64,000 nt of DNA, taken from the NCBI GenBank assembly GCA_045130475.1, contig JBGUPU010000033.1, forward strand, positions 1-64,000. The letters run 5' to 3'. Below are positions 40,959 through 49,569 of the stretch, piece by piece (position 1 is the first letter of the stretch; every line of letters starts with the position of its first letter). Both the position numbers and the translations under genes were made by a program. Origin of the DNA: CAG-791 sp045130475. Its GTDB lineage: Bacteria; Bacillota; Clostridia; Lachnospirales; Lachnospiraceae. The notes under the pieces are model-generated. The model searched no databases, had not been told where the DNA came from, and saw only the letters and a list, made by a program, of their open reading frames with translations.

Positions 40959-42899
40959 ATGTCAGATTCGAAAAAACTCAACGAAGCGACTGCCGCTGAG
41001 GAAGTGGTAAAGGCTGAAGAGCCTGTCGCCGCTCCTGCACCTGCAGAAGTACCCGCAGAAGCTGTCGCTGCTGCACCTGCGCAGGAAGCCGCTCCCGCTG
41101 AAGAGGCTGCTCCCGCCCCGAAGAAACGCACGCGCAAGAAAGCCGCTGCCGAAAAGGATGAGAAGGTTGAGAAGGCCGCTGCGAAGAAACCCGCCGCAAA
41201 GCGTACAACAAAGAAAAAAGCGGACGCTGAAGCTCCCGCTGATGCTGAGAAAAAGCCCGCTGCAAAGCGCACAGCAAAGAAAAAAGCAGACGCTGAAGCT
41301 CCTGCTGCAGAGAAAAAACCGGCTGCAAAGCGCACAACAAAGAAAAAGGCAGAAAAAGCTCCTGTAGTCGAAGAAGTGAAAGAAGTCGCCGTAGAAGTCC
41401 CTGTAGAAGTCGCTGCAGAGGTCCCCGCAGAGCCGGAGCTTCCCCAGCCCAGAAGAAGTATTGCTTTCATCGGTTCCGAGTGCTATCCCTTCGTCAAGAC
41501 CGGCGGTCTGGGCGATGTCATGTACGCACTTCCCAAGGCACTGATTGCGCAGAACTGCGACGTCAGGGTCATCCTGCCCAGATATAAATGCATTCCCCAG
41601 AAGTATCAGGAGAAGATGGTCTACCGCGGCGCTTTCGACATGGATCTGTGCGCAGACGGCCGCTCCTACTATGTCGGTATCATGGAATACGTCTGGGACG
41701 GCGTTGTCTATGATTTCATCGACAACGAGGAATTCTTCAGCGAAGGCAAGCCTTACACCAACCTGATCGATGATATCCCGAAGTACTGCTATTTCGGAAA
41801 AGCTGCTCTTGCAGCTCTCAATTACATGGACTGGATCCCGGATGTCATCCACTGCCACGACTGGCAGGCAGGTCTCGTGCCGATCTATCTCCGCGAATTC
41901 TTTGGAAATACCCCGATCAGCCGCTCCAAGGTCATGATCACCATCCACAACCTGCGCTTCCAGGGTATCTATGATATCAAGACCATCCAGTACTGGTCCG
42001 GTCTGCCGGATTATGTCTTCAACAAGGATGCTCTCAAGCAGGGCTACAACGATGCCAACATGTTCAAGGGCGGCCTGACCTACGCGAATATGATCACCAC
42101 CGTCAGTGAAACTTATGCCGGCGAGATCCAGACAGAATTCTTCGGCGAGAATCTGGATGCGCATCTGCGTTATCACTCCGGCAAACTCCGCGGTATCATC
42201 AACGGTATCGACTACGGCATGTGGGATTCCGCAAACGATTCTCTGCTGGCAGCTCCTTATGACATCGACACAGTTATTGAGAAAAAGAAAGCCAACAAGC
42301 TGGCCCTTCAGGAAGAGCTCGGCCTCGAAAAGGATGAAGGCAAGTTCGTGATCGGCCTCATCTCCCGTCTGACCAATCAGAAGGGTCTGGATCTCATCAA
42401 CTCCATCGTTCCCGCCATCATGGACGGCAACACCCAGGTCGTTGTTCTGGGCACCGGCGATGACGAGTATGAGAACTCCTTCCGCGGATACGAGTATCAG
42501 TATAAGGGAAGCTTCTGCGCCAACATCATGTACGATGAGGGAAGAGCACACAAGATCTATGCAGGTTCCGATGCTCTCCTGGTTCCTTCCCTGTTCGAGC
42601 CCTGCGGCCTGACACAGCTGATCTGCATGCACTACGGTACCGTGCCGATCGTCCGCGAGACCGGCGGCCTCAAGGATACTGTAGAGCCCTACAATGAGTA
42701 CACCAACGAAGGCAACGGCTTCACCTTCGACAGATATGAGGCCGGCCTCCTTCTGGATGCCATCAACAGAGCCAAGACCGTTTACTTCACAGAGCGCGAT
42801 CGCTGGGATCAGATGGTACAGCGCGATATGGCCAAGGATGTCTCCTGGGAGAACTCCGCCAAGAAGTACCGCGCACTGTATGTGGAAATGACCCAGTAA
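40959..42899 (+). CDS. glgA: Glycogen synthase (GT5) with Lys/Ala-rich N-terminal tail
   Basis: A 646-aa protein. Residues ~165-646 are a complete ADP-glucose starch/glycogen synthase: KTGGLGDVMYALPKAL near 180, HDWQAGL, and the C-terminal FEPCGLTQLICMHYG. Residues 1-~160 are low complexity, first Ala/Glu/Pro, then three ~20-residue repeats of KKPAAKRTTKKKADAEAPA type resembling histone H1 or AlgP tails. The start is fixed by AGGAGG. The enzyme extends alpha-1,4-glucan; the basic tail might bind nucleic acid or polyphosphate, or tether the enzyme, which is inference. It stands apart from other glg genes in this window. Confidence 0.9.
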   Translation: MSDSKKLNEATAAEEVVKAEEPVAAPAPAEVPAEAVAAAPAQEAAPAEEAAPAPKKRTRKKAAAEKDEKVEKAAAKKPAAKRTTKKKADAEAPADAEKKPAAKRTAKKKADAEAPAAEKKPAAKRTTKKKAEKAPVVEEVKEVAVEVPVEVAAEVPAEPELPQPRRSIAFIGSECYPFVKTGGLGDVMYALPKALIAQNCDVRVILPRYKCIPQKYQEKMVYRGAFDMDLCADGRSYYVGIMEYVWDGVVYDFIDNEEFFSEGKPYTNLIDDIPKYCYFGKAALAALNYMDWIPDVIHCHDWQAGLVPIYLREFFGNTPISRSKVMITIHNLRFQGIYDIKTIQYWSGLPDYVFNKDALKQGYNDANMFKGGLTYANMITTVSETYAGEIQTEFFGENLDAHLRYHSGKLRGIINGIDYGMWDSANDSLLAAPYDIDTVIEKKKANKLALQEELGLEKDEGKFVIGLISRLTNQKGLDLINSIVPAIMDGNTQVVVLGTGDDEYENSFRGYEYQYKGSFCANIMYDEGRAHKIYAGSDALLVPSLFEPCGLTQLICMHYGTVPIVRETGGLKDTVEPYNEYTNEGNGFTFDRYEAGLLLDAINRAKTVYFTERDRWDQMVQRDMAKDVSWENSAKKYRALYVEMTQ

Positions 42900-42989
42900 T
42901 TCCTGCCGCTCCCCTACATCAGGTTAATTAAGACCTGCCCGCGGGGATGCGCCCGCATCCCGCGGCTGAAGTCACAGGTATTACGCGAT

Positions 42990-43048
42990 AAAAAAAAGGA
43001 TGCAGACAACAGGATTTAAAACATCCCTTTGTCTGCATCCTTCTTTTT
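42990..43048. terminator. Bidirectional terminator between glgA and the zinc-finger peptide gene
   Basis: 14-bp arms AAGGATGCAGACAA (42996-43009) / complement (43029-43042) with A- and T-runs on both sides. A second GC-rich hairpin (CCGCGGGGATGCG / GCATCCCGCGG) lies at ~42936-42964. Confidence 0.85.
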
Positions 43049-43087
43049 AAAAAAATACGATGAACAGCTGTATTTACCTTTGCTTTC

Positions 43088-43417
43088 TCAGCTCTTCGAA
43101 TCAAGAAAGATCGTTGATGTAACAGCTTTTGCCGTATTTGTGCTGCCCGCCTGTAATTCACTGTCTGCCGCGCTGCTGATATAACCGCACTTGTAGCACT
43201 TTGAATTGTGGCCGGACGGCATCATGTTTCCGCACACGGGGCACGGAACAAGCGGATGTCCTCTCATATGTGCTGCAAGGGGAACAGTAATCTCCTCTCC
43301 GCAGATCGGACAAGTCTGTTTCCTGACCATTCTTCTGGTCTCTCCGCCGGTAACCTGTTCCAGATCATCCGGGGAAATCTCCTGCATGCCGGAAATCTGT
43401 TTTTCTTTTTTTTCCAT
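43088..43417 (-). CDS. Double-glycine leader peptide with C2H2 and zinc-ribbon motifs
   Basis: A 109-aa protein. Residues 1-~25 form a double-glycine-type leader (ISPDDLEQVTGG), as recognised by C39-peptidase transporters. The remainder has CPICG followed by HMRGH (a C2H2-finger spacing) and then CPVCG ... KCYKCG (zinc ribbon), ending in a polar tail. AAGGAG lies before the ATG at 43417. It could be a secreted zinc-binding peptide, or an intracellular protein whose leader-like N-terminus coincidentally resembles the others in this region. No processing transporter is in the window. Confidence 0.75.
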   Translation of the reverse strand: MEKKEKQISGMQEISPDDLEQVTGGETRRMVRKQTCPICGEEITVPLAAHMRGHPLVPCPVCGNMMPSGHNSKCYKCGYISSAADSELQAGSTNTAKAVTSTIFLDSKS

Positions 43418-43691
43418 GTTACTTCTCCTTCGTTTCATAAAAATCAGGCAGCACACCGGTTTACAGCCTTCAACGCTTTTTTCCCGGTCAGTCCTTCCTG
43501 ATTCCCCTCTATTATCTCACACATTTTTTCTGAATCAAGTACTACTTTGCCGGAAGGTCTGCCCACGATCATTCCTGCTCTTTCCTTCTTTCAGCCCCGG
43601 GCAGGTACCTTCGAAGCAGTATCTTTAATTATAACTACGAAAAAAGAAGGGATTATCCACTGCTTTTTCAGGTAATTCTGCGCTTCCCCGA

Positions 43692-46370
43692 TCATCCTTC
43701 CCCGGTTTCGTCTGCAGCCGGAACTTCCCCCTCTGTGCAGTCAGCAGGTTCGCTCTCAAGGACGGATTCCTCTTTTAAAGGTTCTGCAGATTCGCTTTCG
43801 AAAGTAAGCGCCTCCGTTTCATCCACCGCACTTTCCTCCTCTGCCTCATCCGGGTTTTCTGAAGCCCCGGCCGCAGATGCATTCTCTGAAACCTCGCCGG
43901 CATCTGCCTTCTCTGAAGCTTCGACTGTCTCCAATTGACCCGAAGCCTGGGCAGGGTCAAATGATCCCTCCTGTAAACCGGAATGATTCTCCTTTTCTTT
44001 AAAGGTGTTCTCTTCTTTTGCTGCCTGACGGATATTTTGATCATCCGAAGATCCTGCTTCTGCAAGTGGATCTGAAGCTCCGGCAGCGGAGTCTTCCGGC
44101 AGGGATTTTCCGCCGTCTGTATATGGAGTCTCAGGCCTTACAGTAGAAGCTGTATAATCACTGGAATCAGTGATCCGATAAAGATCTGTTTTCACTGTGA
44201 CAGATCTGTCGATCGGTGTCGTATACTCCCTGTCAAAATCAAAAAGGACCGAGCCATTGGGAATATAAGTGCCCGCCGCACGGATGTCCTGCATATAATT
44301 GAGAAAATCGACACAGAAACTGATGGACTCCTGATCCCCTTTCTGATCGGTCCCCTTTATAAATTTCTGTTCAAAATCTCTGACATCTTTATAGCGGCCG
44401 TCTGAAATACTGCGGATGATCTCATCCAGCGTTTCCCCTTTATGGAGACGAGAAAGTATAGAATCCAGTCCCAGCCGGATCGACTCGCTGGAGACAGTCT
44501 TACTGCCGTTTCCATCCGCTCTTACAGAAGAAATGCTTTCGTGTCTTGCCGCTAGTTCCCCCAGAAACAGATCCGCCAGGTAGCCGGTCACATAGGCGGA
44601 TGTTGACGTCTCCTCCTCAGCACCTATATCGTAGCTGTCTTCATATTCTTCCTCATTTTCAAGAAGAAAATGCCTGGACAGATAAGTGTTCAGGAGATTC
44701 TCCCCTGTATGGCGGTCACCGATCCTTCCCTCTCCCTCATAGCGAAGCAGCTGGAAATATTCATACCGGTACTGATAGACATTTTCAACCGCGGAGGCAA
44801 TCCCCTCCCTGAACCACTCTGGAAACGCATACACCTCCCGGGTCTCCTGCAGCTCTTTTGCGGAGTTCAAATAGTCCTCCGGCTCCCTGGTCCCGATGGT
44901 TCCTGTCCGGTTATAGTCACACATAAAGGCATGGAACATTTCATGTATTATGGAATTGTCCAGATCCGCAGCCGCCTGCTCAGAGGTGTCGATCTGCAGA
45001 TTGCCGTCTTTGTCCCGGCTCTGAAAATAAAATGTATTCAATCCCAGGACATATCCGAGCTGCGCCTTACCCTTTTCATCTTTGTCAATATGATAACTTA
45101 CGTAAGCCAGTGCCTGTAAGGAAGTATCCTCATGGGCTTTTACGCCGTCCTTTTCTCCGTACATCCGATAGACATACAGACCGATCTCTTTTCCCAGCTC
45201 CCCCTCTTCGGCCGCCCGGGCAAAGGCGGGAAATTTGTTCTTGATGAGATTGACAGCCTGCGGCTGTATGCAGTTGATGATGAGATCCACGAGATTTGCC
45301 ATCTCGTCTTCCCCGTACTTATCGAGGGTATTGGCCGCACAGTGGGCAAGAAGCTGTTCTCTGGTCAAAGGAACTTGGGTCTGCTCCTGCTCTGCCGTAT
45401 CTTCCGATCCGCCATGGCCGTCTGCCTGCGGGAGCTCTTCCTTTTGAGAAGAGTATTCTTCTGCATCGGATTGATCTGTCTTTTCGGGAGGCTCAGTTTC
45501 TTCCGCAGAATCCTGTCCTCTTTGCCCAGCGGATTTTCCGGGTCTGCCTCCCGTCACTTCCCCGTCGTCCGCTTTCCCGCCGTTTTCTTTTTCCCTCTCC
45601 GGCAAAGGTTTCCCGGCCTTTGAAGACGGATTTCTATACGTTCCGTCTGTCGGCTTCTGCAGCTCACCGGGAAGGCCCGGTATCGGTTGGGCAGGCAGTT
45701 TCCCCGCCTCTTTTTCCAAAAAGGAAAGATCTGACCCCGCAGCCAGAATATAGGTGATATTTGTACGCGGCTCATAAAAGCATATGGCTCCTCCCGCAGT
45801 TTCGTAGAGACAGCTCAGCCACGGGTCTAAAGTGACGGTGAATCCGTCTTCTGCATCCTTTTGAACCGCATACTCCTCCGGAACAAAAAAGGCCAGGACC
45901 GGCCTATAGTCCCTGCCGGGTTCCCTTTTTTCCGCAAGCGTATTGCTGCCGTCTATCCAGAAAAGAGGGATTTCCCACCGGATCCCCTCGGCAGAGATCA
46001 CTGCCGCCCTTTCGCGGGGCTCAGTGACGGATCCGGTATCTCCTTGGCTTTTTCCATGGTCCCGCAGATCTGCCTCTGCCTCCTCTTCGACTGTGATCCT
46101 CAGTCCGCTCACGATGACGGCATCCGCTTTTTTCTGTCCGGAATCCCGGATAAATATCTTAAGTCCTGTTTCTTCCGCAGTATCCGATTCCCCCTGACCG
46201 GATTTTTCACAGTCCGCATCAGAGACATTCTCCTTCCCGGAAACGGTTGTATTGCCCGCAGCGGACTCTGCACAGGCCGGAATCCACAGCACAAGGGATG
46301 CTGCAGCCAGCATTGCAATCCATGTATATAAAAAACAGAAGGGTTTTCCCTTATTTACTCTTCCAAACAT
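43692..46370 (-). CDS. Secreted gluzincin-type metalloprotease with acidic low-complexity regions
   Basis: About 892 aa with a hydrophobic signal segment (FLYTWIAMLAAASLVLW, followed by IPAC, a poor lipobox). Residues ~90-340 are a beta-rich region then a Glu/Asp/Lys/Pro-rich linker. HEMFH (HExxH, near residue 476) followed ~45 residues later by EWFREGIAS fits a gluzincin zinc protease with Glu as third ligand (peptidase MA-like). The C-terminal ~150 residues are acidic and repetitive. The ATG at 46370 follows GAGG; a TTG six codons upstream is possible. It lies between genes for double-glycine peptides. Substrate unknown. Confidence 0.75.
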   Translation of the reverse strand: MFGRVNKGKPFCFLYTWIAMLAAASLVLWIPACAESAAGNTTVSGKENVSDADCEKSGQGESDTAEETGLKIFIRDSGQKKADAVIVSGLRITVEEEAEADLRDHGKSQGDTGSVTEPRERAAVISAEGIRWEIPLFWIDGSNTLAEKREPGRDYRPVLAFFVPEEYAVQKDAEDGFTVTLDPWLSCLYETAGGAICFYEPRTNITYILAAGSDLSFLEKEAGKLPAQPIPGLPGELQKPTDGTYRNPSSKAGKPLPEREKENGGKADDGEVTGGRPGKSAGQRGQDSAEETEPPEKTDQSDAEEYSSQKEELPQADGHGGSEDTAEQEQTQVPLTREQLLAHCAANTLDKYGEDEMANLVDLIINCIQPQAVNLIKNKFPAFARAAEEGELGKEIGLYVYRMYGEKDGVKAHEDTSLQALAYVSYHIDKDEKGKAQLGYVLGLNTFYFQSRDKDGNLQIDTSEQAAADLDNSIIHEMFHAFMCDYNRTGTIGTREPEDYLNSAKELQETREVYAFPEWFREGIASAVENVYQYRYEYFQLLRYEGEGRIGDRHTGENLLNTYLSRHFLLENEEEYEDSYDIGAEEETSTSAYVTGYLADLFLGELAARHESISSVRADGNGSKTVSSESIRLGLDSILSRLHKGETLDEIIRSISDGRYKDVRDFEQKFIKGTDQKGDQESISFCVDFLNYMQDIRAAGTYIPNGSVLFDFDREYTTPIDRSVTVKTDLYRITDSSDYTASTVRPETPYTDGGKSLPEDSAAGASDPLAEAGSSDDQNIRQAAKEENTFKEKENHSGLQEGSFDPAQASGQLETVEASEKADAGEVSENASAAGASENPDEAEEESAVDETEALTFESESAEPLKEESVLESEPADCTEGEVPAADETGEG

Positions 46371-46848
46371 GTGACCTCGCGGATCCAATCCTCTCTGACT
46401 GCTTCAAATCAGTCTTCTCCTCCGAACAGCTTTCCCCGTTCTGATAGATGGATTCTATCAAATTGCGGCAGGCTCCTGCAAGAGATAAGGAATGGCAGTA
46501 TCCGCGCGCAAAAGAAAAGCCCTTCGCAGCGGTTCCGATCATGCGAATGCTATGATCAGCGCCGTTGCGAAGGGCTTTTCCACATAAAGGGGGAGTATGA
46601 AATCTATTTTATTAAGTGGGAGATCCAATAGGAAATCGCCATCATCCTGTCCTCTGGCTGCCATTTCCTCTCTTCCGCTTACATGAATTATCATACAACA
46701 CGAATCTAAAATCCCGATTCCCAAAATGTTAAAAAACTATAAGGAAATCAAAAAACCTTGATAAATCGCAGACAGAAAAGACATTTTTCCGGCTGCTGCT
46801 GCGGAATGTCCTGCGGTCACTGTAAAGACCGGAATCCTGCTGCCTGAT
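46371..46848. other. Intergenic region with long hairpin
   Basis: About 480 bp without a convincing gene, between the metalloprotease and the peptide pair. It contains the hairpin at 46515-46579; otherwise nothing was recognised. Confidence 0.5.
46515..46579 (-). terminator. Long hairpin, probable terminator of the leader-peptide pair
   Basis: 14-bp arms AAAAGCCCTTCGCA (46515-46528) / complement (46566-46579) with further inner pairing (GATCAT/ATGATC). On the minus strand it ends GGGCTTTTCTTTT. Confidence 0.6.
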
Positions 46849-47109
46849 TTATCGGCGGGTCGCGCTCGAAGTGAGTCCTTCTTTAACGCGGTCCATCCCA
46901 AGCGCAAGTCTGTCCAGGACACCTGCTCCGGATACAGGCCCCGCCTTCTTGGACGGCTCTGCGGCAACCCCTTCCCCGGTCACAGGATCTTCTTTCCTGT
47001 AATTTTCAACTGCCTCGGGATCGTCCATCCACGCTGCGCCGCCGGTCACCTGTCCGAGCTCCTCCGGATCGAGCGACACCTGTTTTTCCGAATATTTCTG
47101 TTTTTCCAT
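46849..47109 (-). CDS. Double-glycine leader peptide, family 1 (86 aa)
   Basis: Leader MEKQKYSEKQVSLDPEELGQ-VTGG, then a hydrophilic segment with AAWMDDPEA, SKKAGPVSGAG and a C-terminal amphipathic DRVKEGL stretch. GGAG lies eight bases before the ATG. It is clearly paralogous to the peptide at 49150-49389, which has IWYDALEA, EKKPGPVAGA and GKVKERL in the same order. It is 23 bp after the peptide gene at 47133-47420 and probably in its operon. No cysteines, so not a disulfide or lanthionine peptide. Bacteriocin, pheromone or other role unknown. Confidence 0.75.
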   Translation of the reverse strand: MEKQKYSEKQVSLDPEELGQVTGGAAWMDDPEAVENYRKEDPVTGEGVAAEPSKKAGPVSGAGVLDRLALGMDRVKEGLTSSATRR

Positions 47110-47132
47110 GACATTTTCTCCGTTTCGATCCA

Positions 47133-47420
47133 TCAGATCAATTCCACGCCCGTGAGATCGATCCATGCTTCCCGGTCATTATAAAACGCTATGGCATAGT
47201 TTCCCGATCTGCGGCTCATATCCACTGTAAAATATTCACCCTGCGGAATGACAAACCGCCCGTTCTTTGTAAATCCGCTGCCCGATTTGGAGCAGGAAAA
47301 AACACCGCCGGGCCTTTTGGCCATGGCTGATCTCCACTGGCCGGAACTGCCTCCATACAGTCCTCCCGACACCCCGTTAAGCTGATCGTCACTGATTTTG
47401 AAATTATCCAAGTTCGACAT
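47133..47420 (-). CDS. Double-glycine leader peptide with small beta-rich core (95 aa)
   Basis: Leader KISDDQLNGVSGG, then GLYGGSSGQW and a ~65-residue core with one Cys and short strands (GRFVIPQGEYFTVDMSRRSG, AWIDLTGVEL), reminiscent of an SH3-like fold. AAAGGAAA precedes the ATG. It is the first gene of a two-gene unit with the family 1 peptide. If exported by a C39-type transporter, cleavage after GG would release the core. Function unknown. Confidence 0.75.
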   Translation of the reverse strand: MSNLDNFKISDDQLNGVSGGLYGGSSGQWRSAMAKRPGGVFSCSKSGSGFTKNGRFVIPQGEYFTVDMSRRSGNYAIAFYNDREAWIDLTGVELI

Positions 47421-47653
47421 ATCTATTTCCTTTCTTTGTCCATGTTCTTTTATCTAAATATATACGTTTCTAATATATACGGAAAAGAAATGTATTTTCC
47501 GTGCCATAATGATAAATCCTGCTCACTTTTTATGCAACTTCCTGCTCTGAAATCAGCCCGGCTATTTCTTCAGCGCCCTTGGAAGGCAGGATGTGAAATG
47601 GTATAATGTGAATTTATCAGGGCGCACTTCACCATACAGGAAAGGGTTTTATC

Positions 47654-48994
47654 ATGAGTGAACATATCGTCGTCGCGAAATTCGGAGGTACATCTGTCGC
47701 GGATGCCGCTCAGCTCCGTAAGATCAGCAGTATCATCCGCAGTAATCCGGAGAGAAGATTTATCGTTGTTTCCGCACCCGGAAAGCGCTATCCCGAGGAC
47801 CGGAAGGTAACAGATCTGCTCCTGGACTGCTATGAAAAGGCAAATGCCGGTGAATCGTTTGCGGATGAGCTGGAGCAGATCAGGATGCGATACCGCGAAA
47901 TCATAGACGGTCTGCAAATGGTATTCCCGCTGAATGAAGAGATCCGGGTTCTGGAAAATGCCCTGAAGACGGATCCTCAGAAAGATTACGCAGCCAGCAG
48001 AGGGGAATATCTGACAGCCAAGATCATGGCGCAGTATCTTGGTTTTACATTTGTGGATCCTGCCTGGTGCGTCTGTTTTGATGAAGACGGCCAGCTGAAC
48101 AGTGCCATGACAAGACGTACGATGCGCGCCTCTCTCCTTCCTCTGAACCGTGCTGTGATTGCAGGGTTTTACGGAGCTGACATGAACGGGGTCATCCATA
48201 CTTTTGACAGGGGCGGATCGGATATTACCGGAAGCCTCGCCGCCTGTGCCGTCAGTGCCGACCTGTACGAAAACTGGACCGATGTATCCGGTCTGTACGC
48301 GGCGGATCCCTCCATTGTTGATCAGCCGGAAACCGTGTCCTATATGAGCTACAGGGAATTACGCACCCTGTCCTATATGGGTGCTTCCGTACTGCACTCT
48401 GATGCAGTGCTCTCTGCCTCTGAAATGGAAATTCCCATCAACATCCGGAATACGAATAAACCGGAGAACATGGGAACCACTATCATGCGTCATCTCCCTT
48501 CGGGCGTCACAAAAAATCCTGTGACCGGTGTTTCCGGCAGAAAAGGAATGTCCGTTGTTCAGATTGAAAAAGTCATGGTCAGTGACGGATCTGGATTCAG
48601 TGCCCTCATGCTCGACATCCTGAAAGAAAGGGCGCTTCCCTTTGAGTACTGCCTGACAGGAATTGACTCGATCACACTTGTCATCCGGAGTGAACTGCTC
48701 AACAGCTGCAAAGAGGATTTATTTACCGAGATCCGTGAGACCCTGCATCCCGATTTTATCGGTGTTCGGGACGGCCTATCTCTGATCGCGGTCACCGGTG
48801 AAAAGGCGACAGAATCCAGTGATGCAAATGTGCGCGTTCTGGAAAAGCTCACACAGGAGGGGATCGAGCTGGTCACCATCAACCAGGGAGCAGGAAAGCT
48901 GAATCTCCTGATCGGTGTCCCCGAGGACCGCTATGAGGATGCGATCAGGGCGATTTATGAATACCGGCAGACCATTTCGCCCCACACAGCATGA
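47654..48994 (+). CDS. Aspartate kinase
   Basis: A 446-aa monofunctional aspartokinase that phosphorylates aspartate at the start of lysine, threonine and methionine synthesis. It has KFGGTSVADAAQL at residue 9, the FDRGGSDITGSL substrate and ATP segment near 195, and two C-terminal ACT domains (SVVQIEKVMVS; LSLIAVTGEKATES) for feedback control. AGGAAAGG precedes the ATG. A terminator follows. It is a single gene among the leader-peptide genes. Confidence 0.93.
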   Translation: MSEHIVVAKFGGTSVADAAQLRKISSIIRSNPERRFIVVSAPGKRYPEDRKVTDLLLDCYEKANAGESFADELEQIRMRYREIIDGLQMVFPLNEEIRVLENALKTDPQKDYAASRGEYLTAKIMAQYLGFTFVDPAWCVCFDEDGQLNSAMTRRTMRASLLPLNRAVIAGFYGADMNGVIHTFDRGGSDITGSLAACAVSADLYENWTDVSGLYAADPSIVDQPETVSYMSYRELRTLSYMGASVLHSDAVLSASEMEIPINIRNTNKPENMGTTIMRHLPSGVTKNPVTGVSGRKGMSVVQIEKVMVSDGSGFSALMLDILKERALPFEYCLTGIDSITLVIRSELLNSCKEDLFTEIRETLHPDFIGVRDGLSLIAVTGEKATESSDANVRVLEKLTQEGIELVTINQGAGKLNLLIGVPEDRYEDAIRAIYEYRQTISPHTA

Positions 48995-49086
48995 GCCGCC
49001 CTCAAAGGGTCTCAGCTGATAAAAGCTGATAAAGAAAGCACTCTCCCTGCACCATTCAATCCTTTCGGCAGGGCTCCCAATAAGAC

Positions 49087-49140
49087 AAAAACAGCAGGGC
49101 ACCGGGCTTTTTCAAGTCTTCATGCTCTGCTGTTTTCTTC
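49087..49140. terminator. Terminator between aspartokinase and a leader-peptide gene
   Basis: Arms AAAACAGCAGRGC-type around 49088-49099 and GCTCTGCTGTTTT at ~49124-49136, T-rich tail; serves the convergent pair. Confidence 0.7.
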
Positions 49141-49149
49141 TCATAGGAA

Positions 49150-49389
49150 TCAGTGCCTGGCAAACTTATCCAGCCGCTCTTTTACTTTTCCTGCTCCGTT
49201 GGAAAAACCGCTGATCGCGCCGGCAACAGGTCCCGGCTTTTTTTCAGAATCATCGGTTTCCTTCCGGCCTCTTTTGATCCCTTTGGCTGCCTCCAGCGCA
49301 TCATACCAGATTGCTCCTCCTGCAGCCTGTTCCAGCTCATCCATATTGAGCTTCTGGATTTCTTCCTGTCCTTTCTTTTCTTCGCTCAT
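49150..49389 (-). CDS. Double-glycine leader peptide, family 1 (79 aa)
   Basis: Leader with KLNMDELEQ-AAGG, then a hydrophilic core homologous to the 86-aa peptide at 46849 (GAIWYDALEA, KKPGPVAGA, KVKERL). AAGGAGG lies six bases before the ATG at 49389; an ATG two codons earlier is too close to it. It lies 180 bp downstream of the Ldh2-type dehydrogenase on the same strand. The AAGG variant at the cleavage site departs from the VTGG of the others. Confidence 0.72.
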   Translation of the reverse strand: MSEEKKGQEEIQKLNMDELEQAAGGAIWYDALEAAKGIKRGRKETDDSEKKPGPVAGAISGFSNGAGKVKERLDKFARH

Positions 49390-49569
49390 TTTCATCCTCC
49401 TTGATATCTTTTCGGTATTCCAAGAAGACCGACTAGCCTTCTTCACTTTTTCCTGTCGGCTTCTGCTGCGGTTGTTTTTGATTTACTGACGCTATTCTAT
49501 CATGAGCAGCGTCACAATACTGTCACAGTAAGCTTCATGGTCTCTTTCAGATCAAGGTGCGGACAGAGC

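Noticed and set aside
40962..42632. A 556-codon minus-strand open frame
   Set aside because: Antisense shadow of the glycogen synthase gene; low-complexity Ser/Phe/Leu content mirrors the Lys/Ala/Glu repeats on the other strand.
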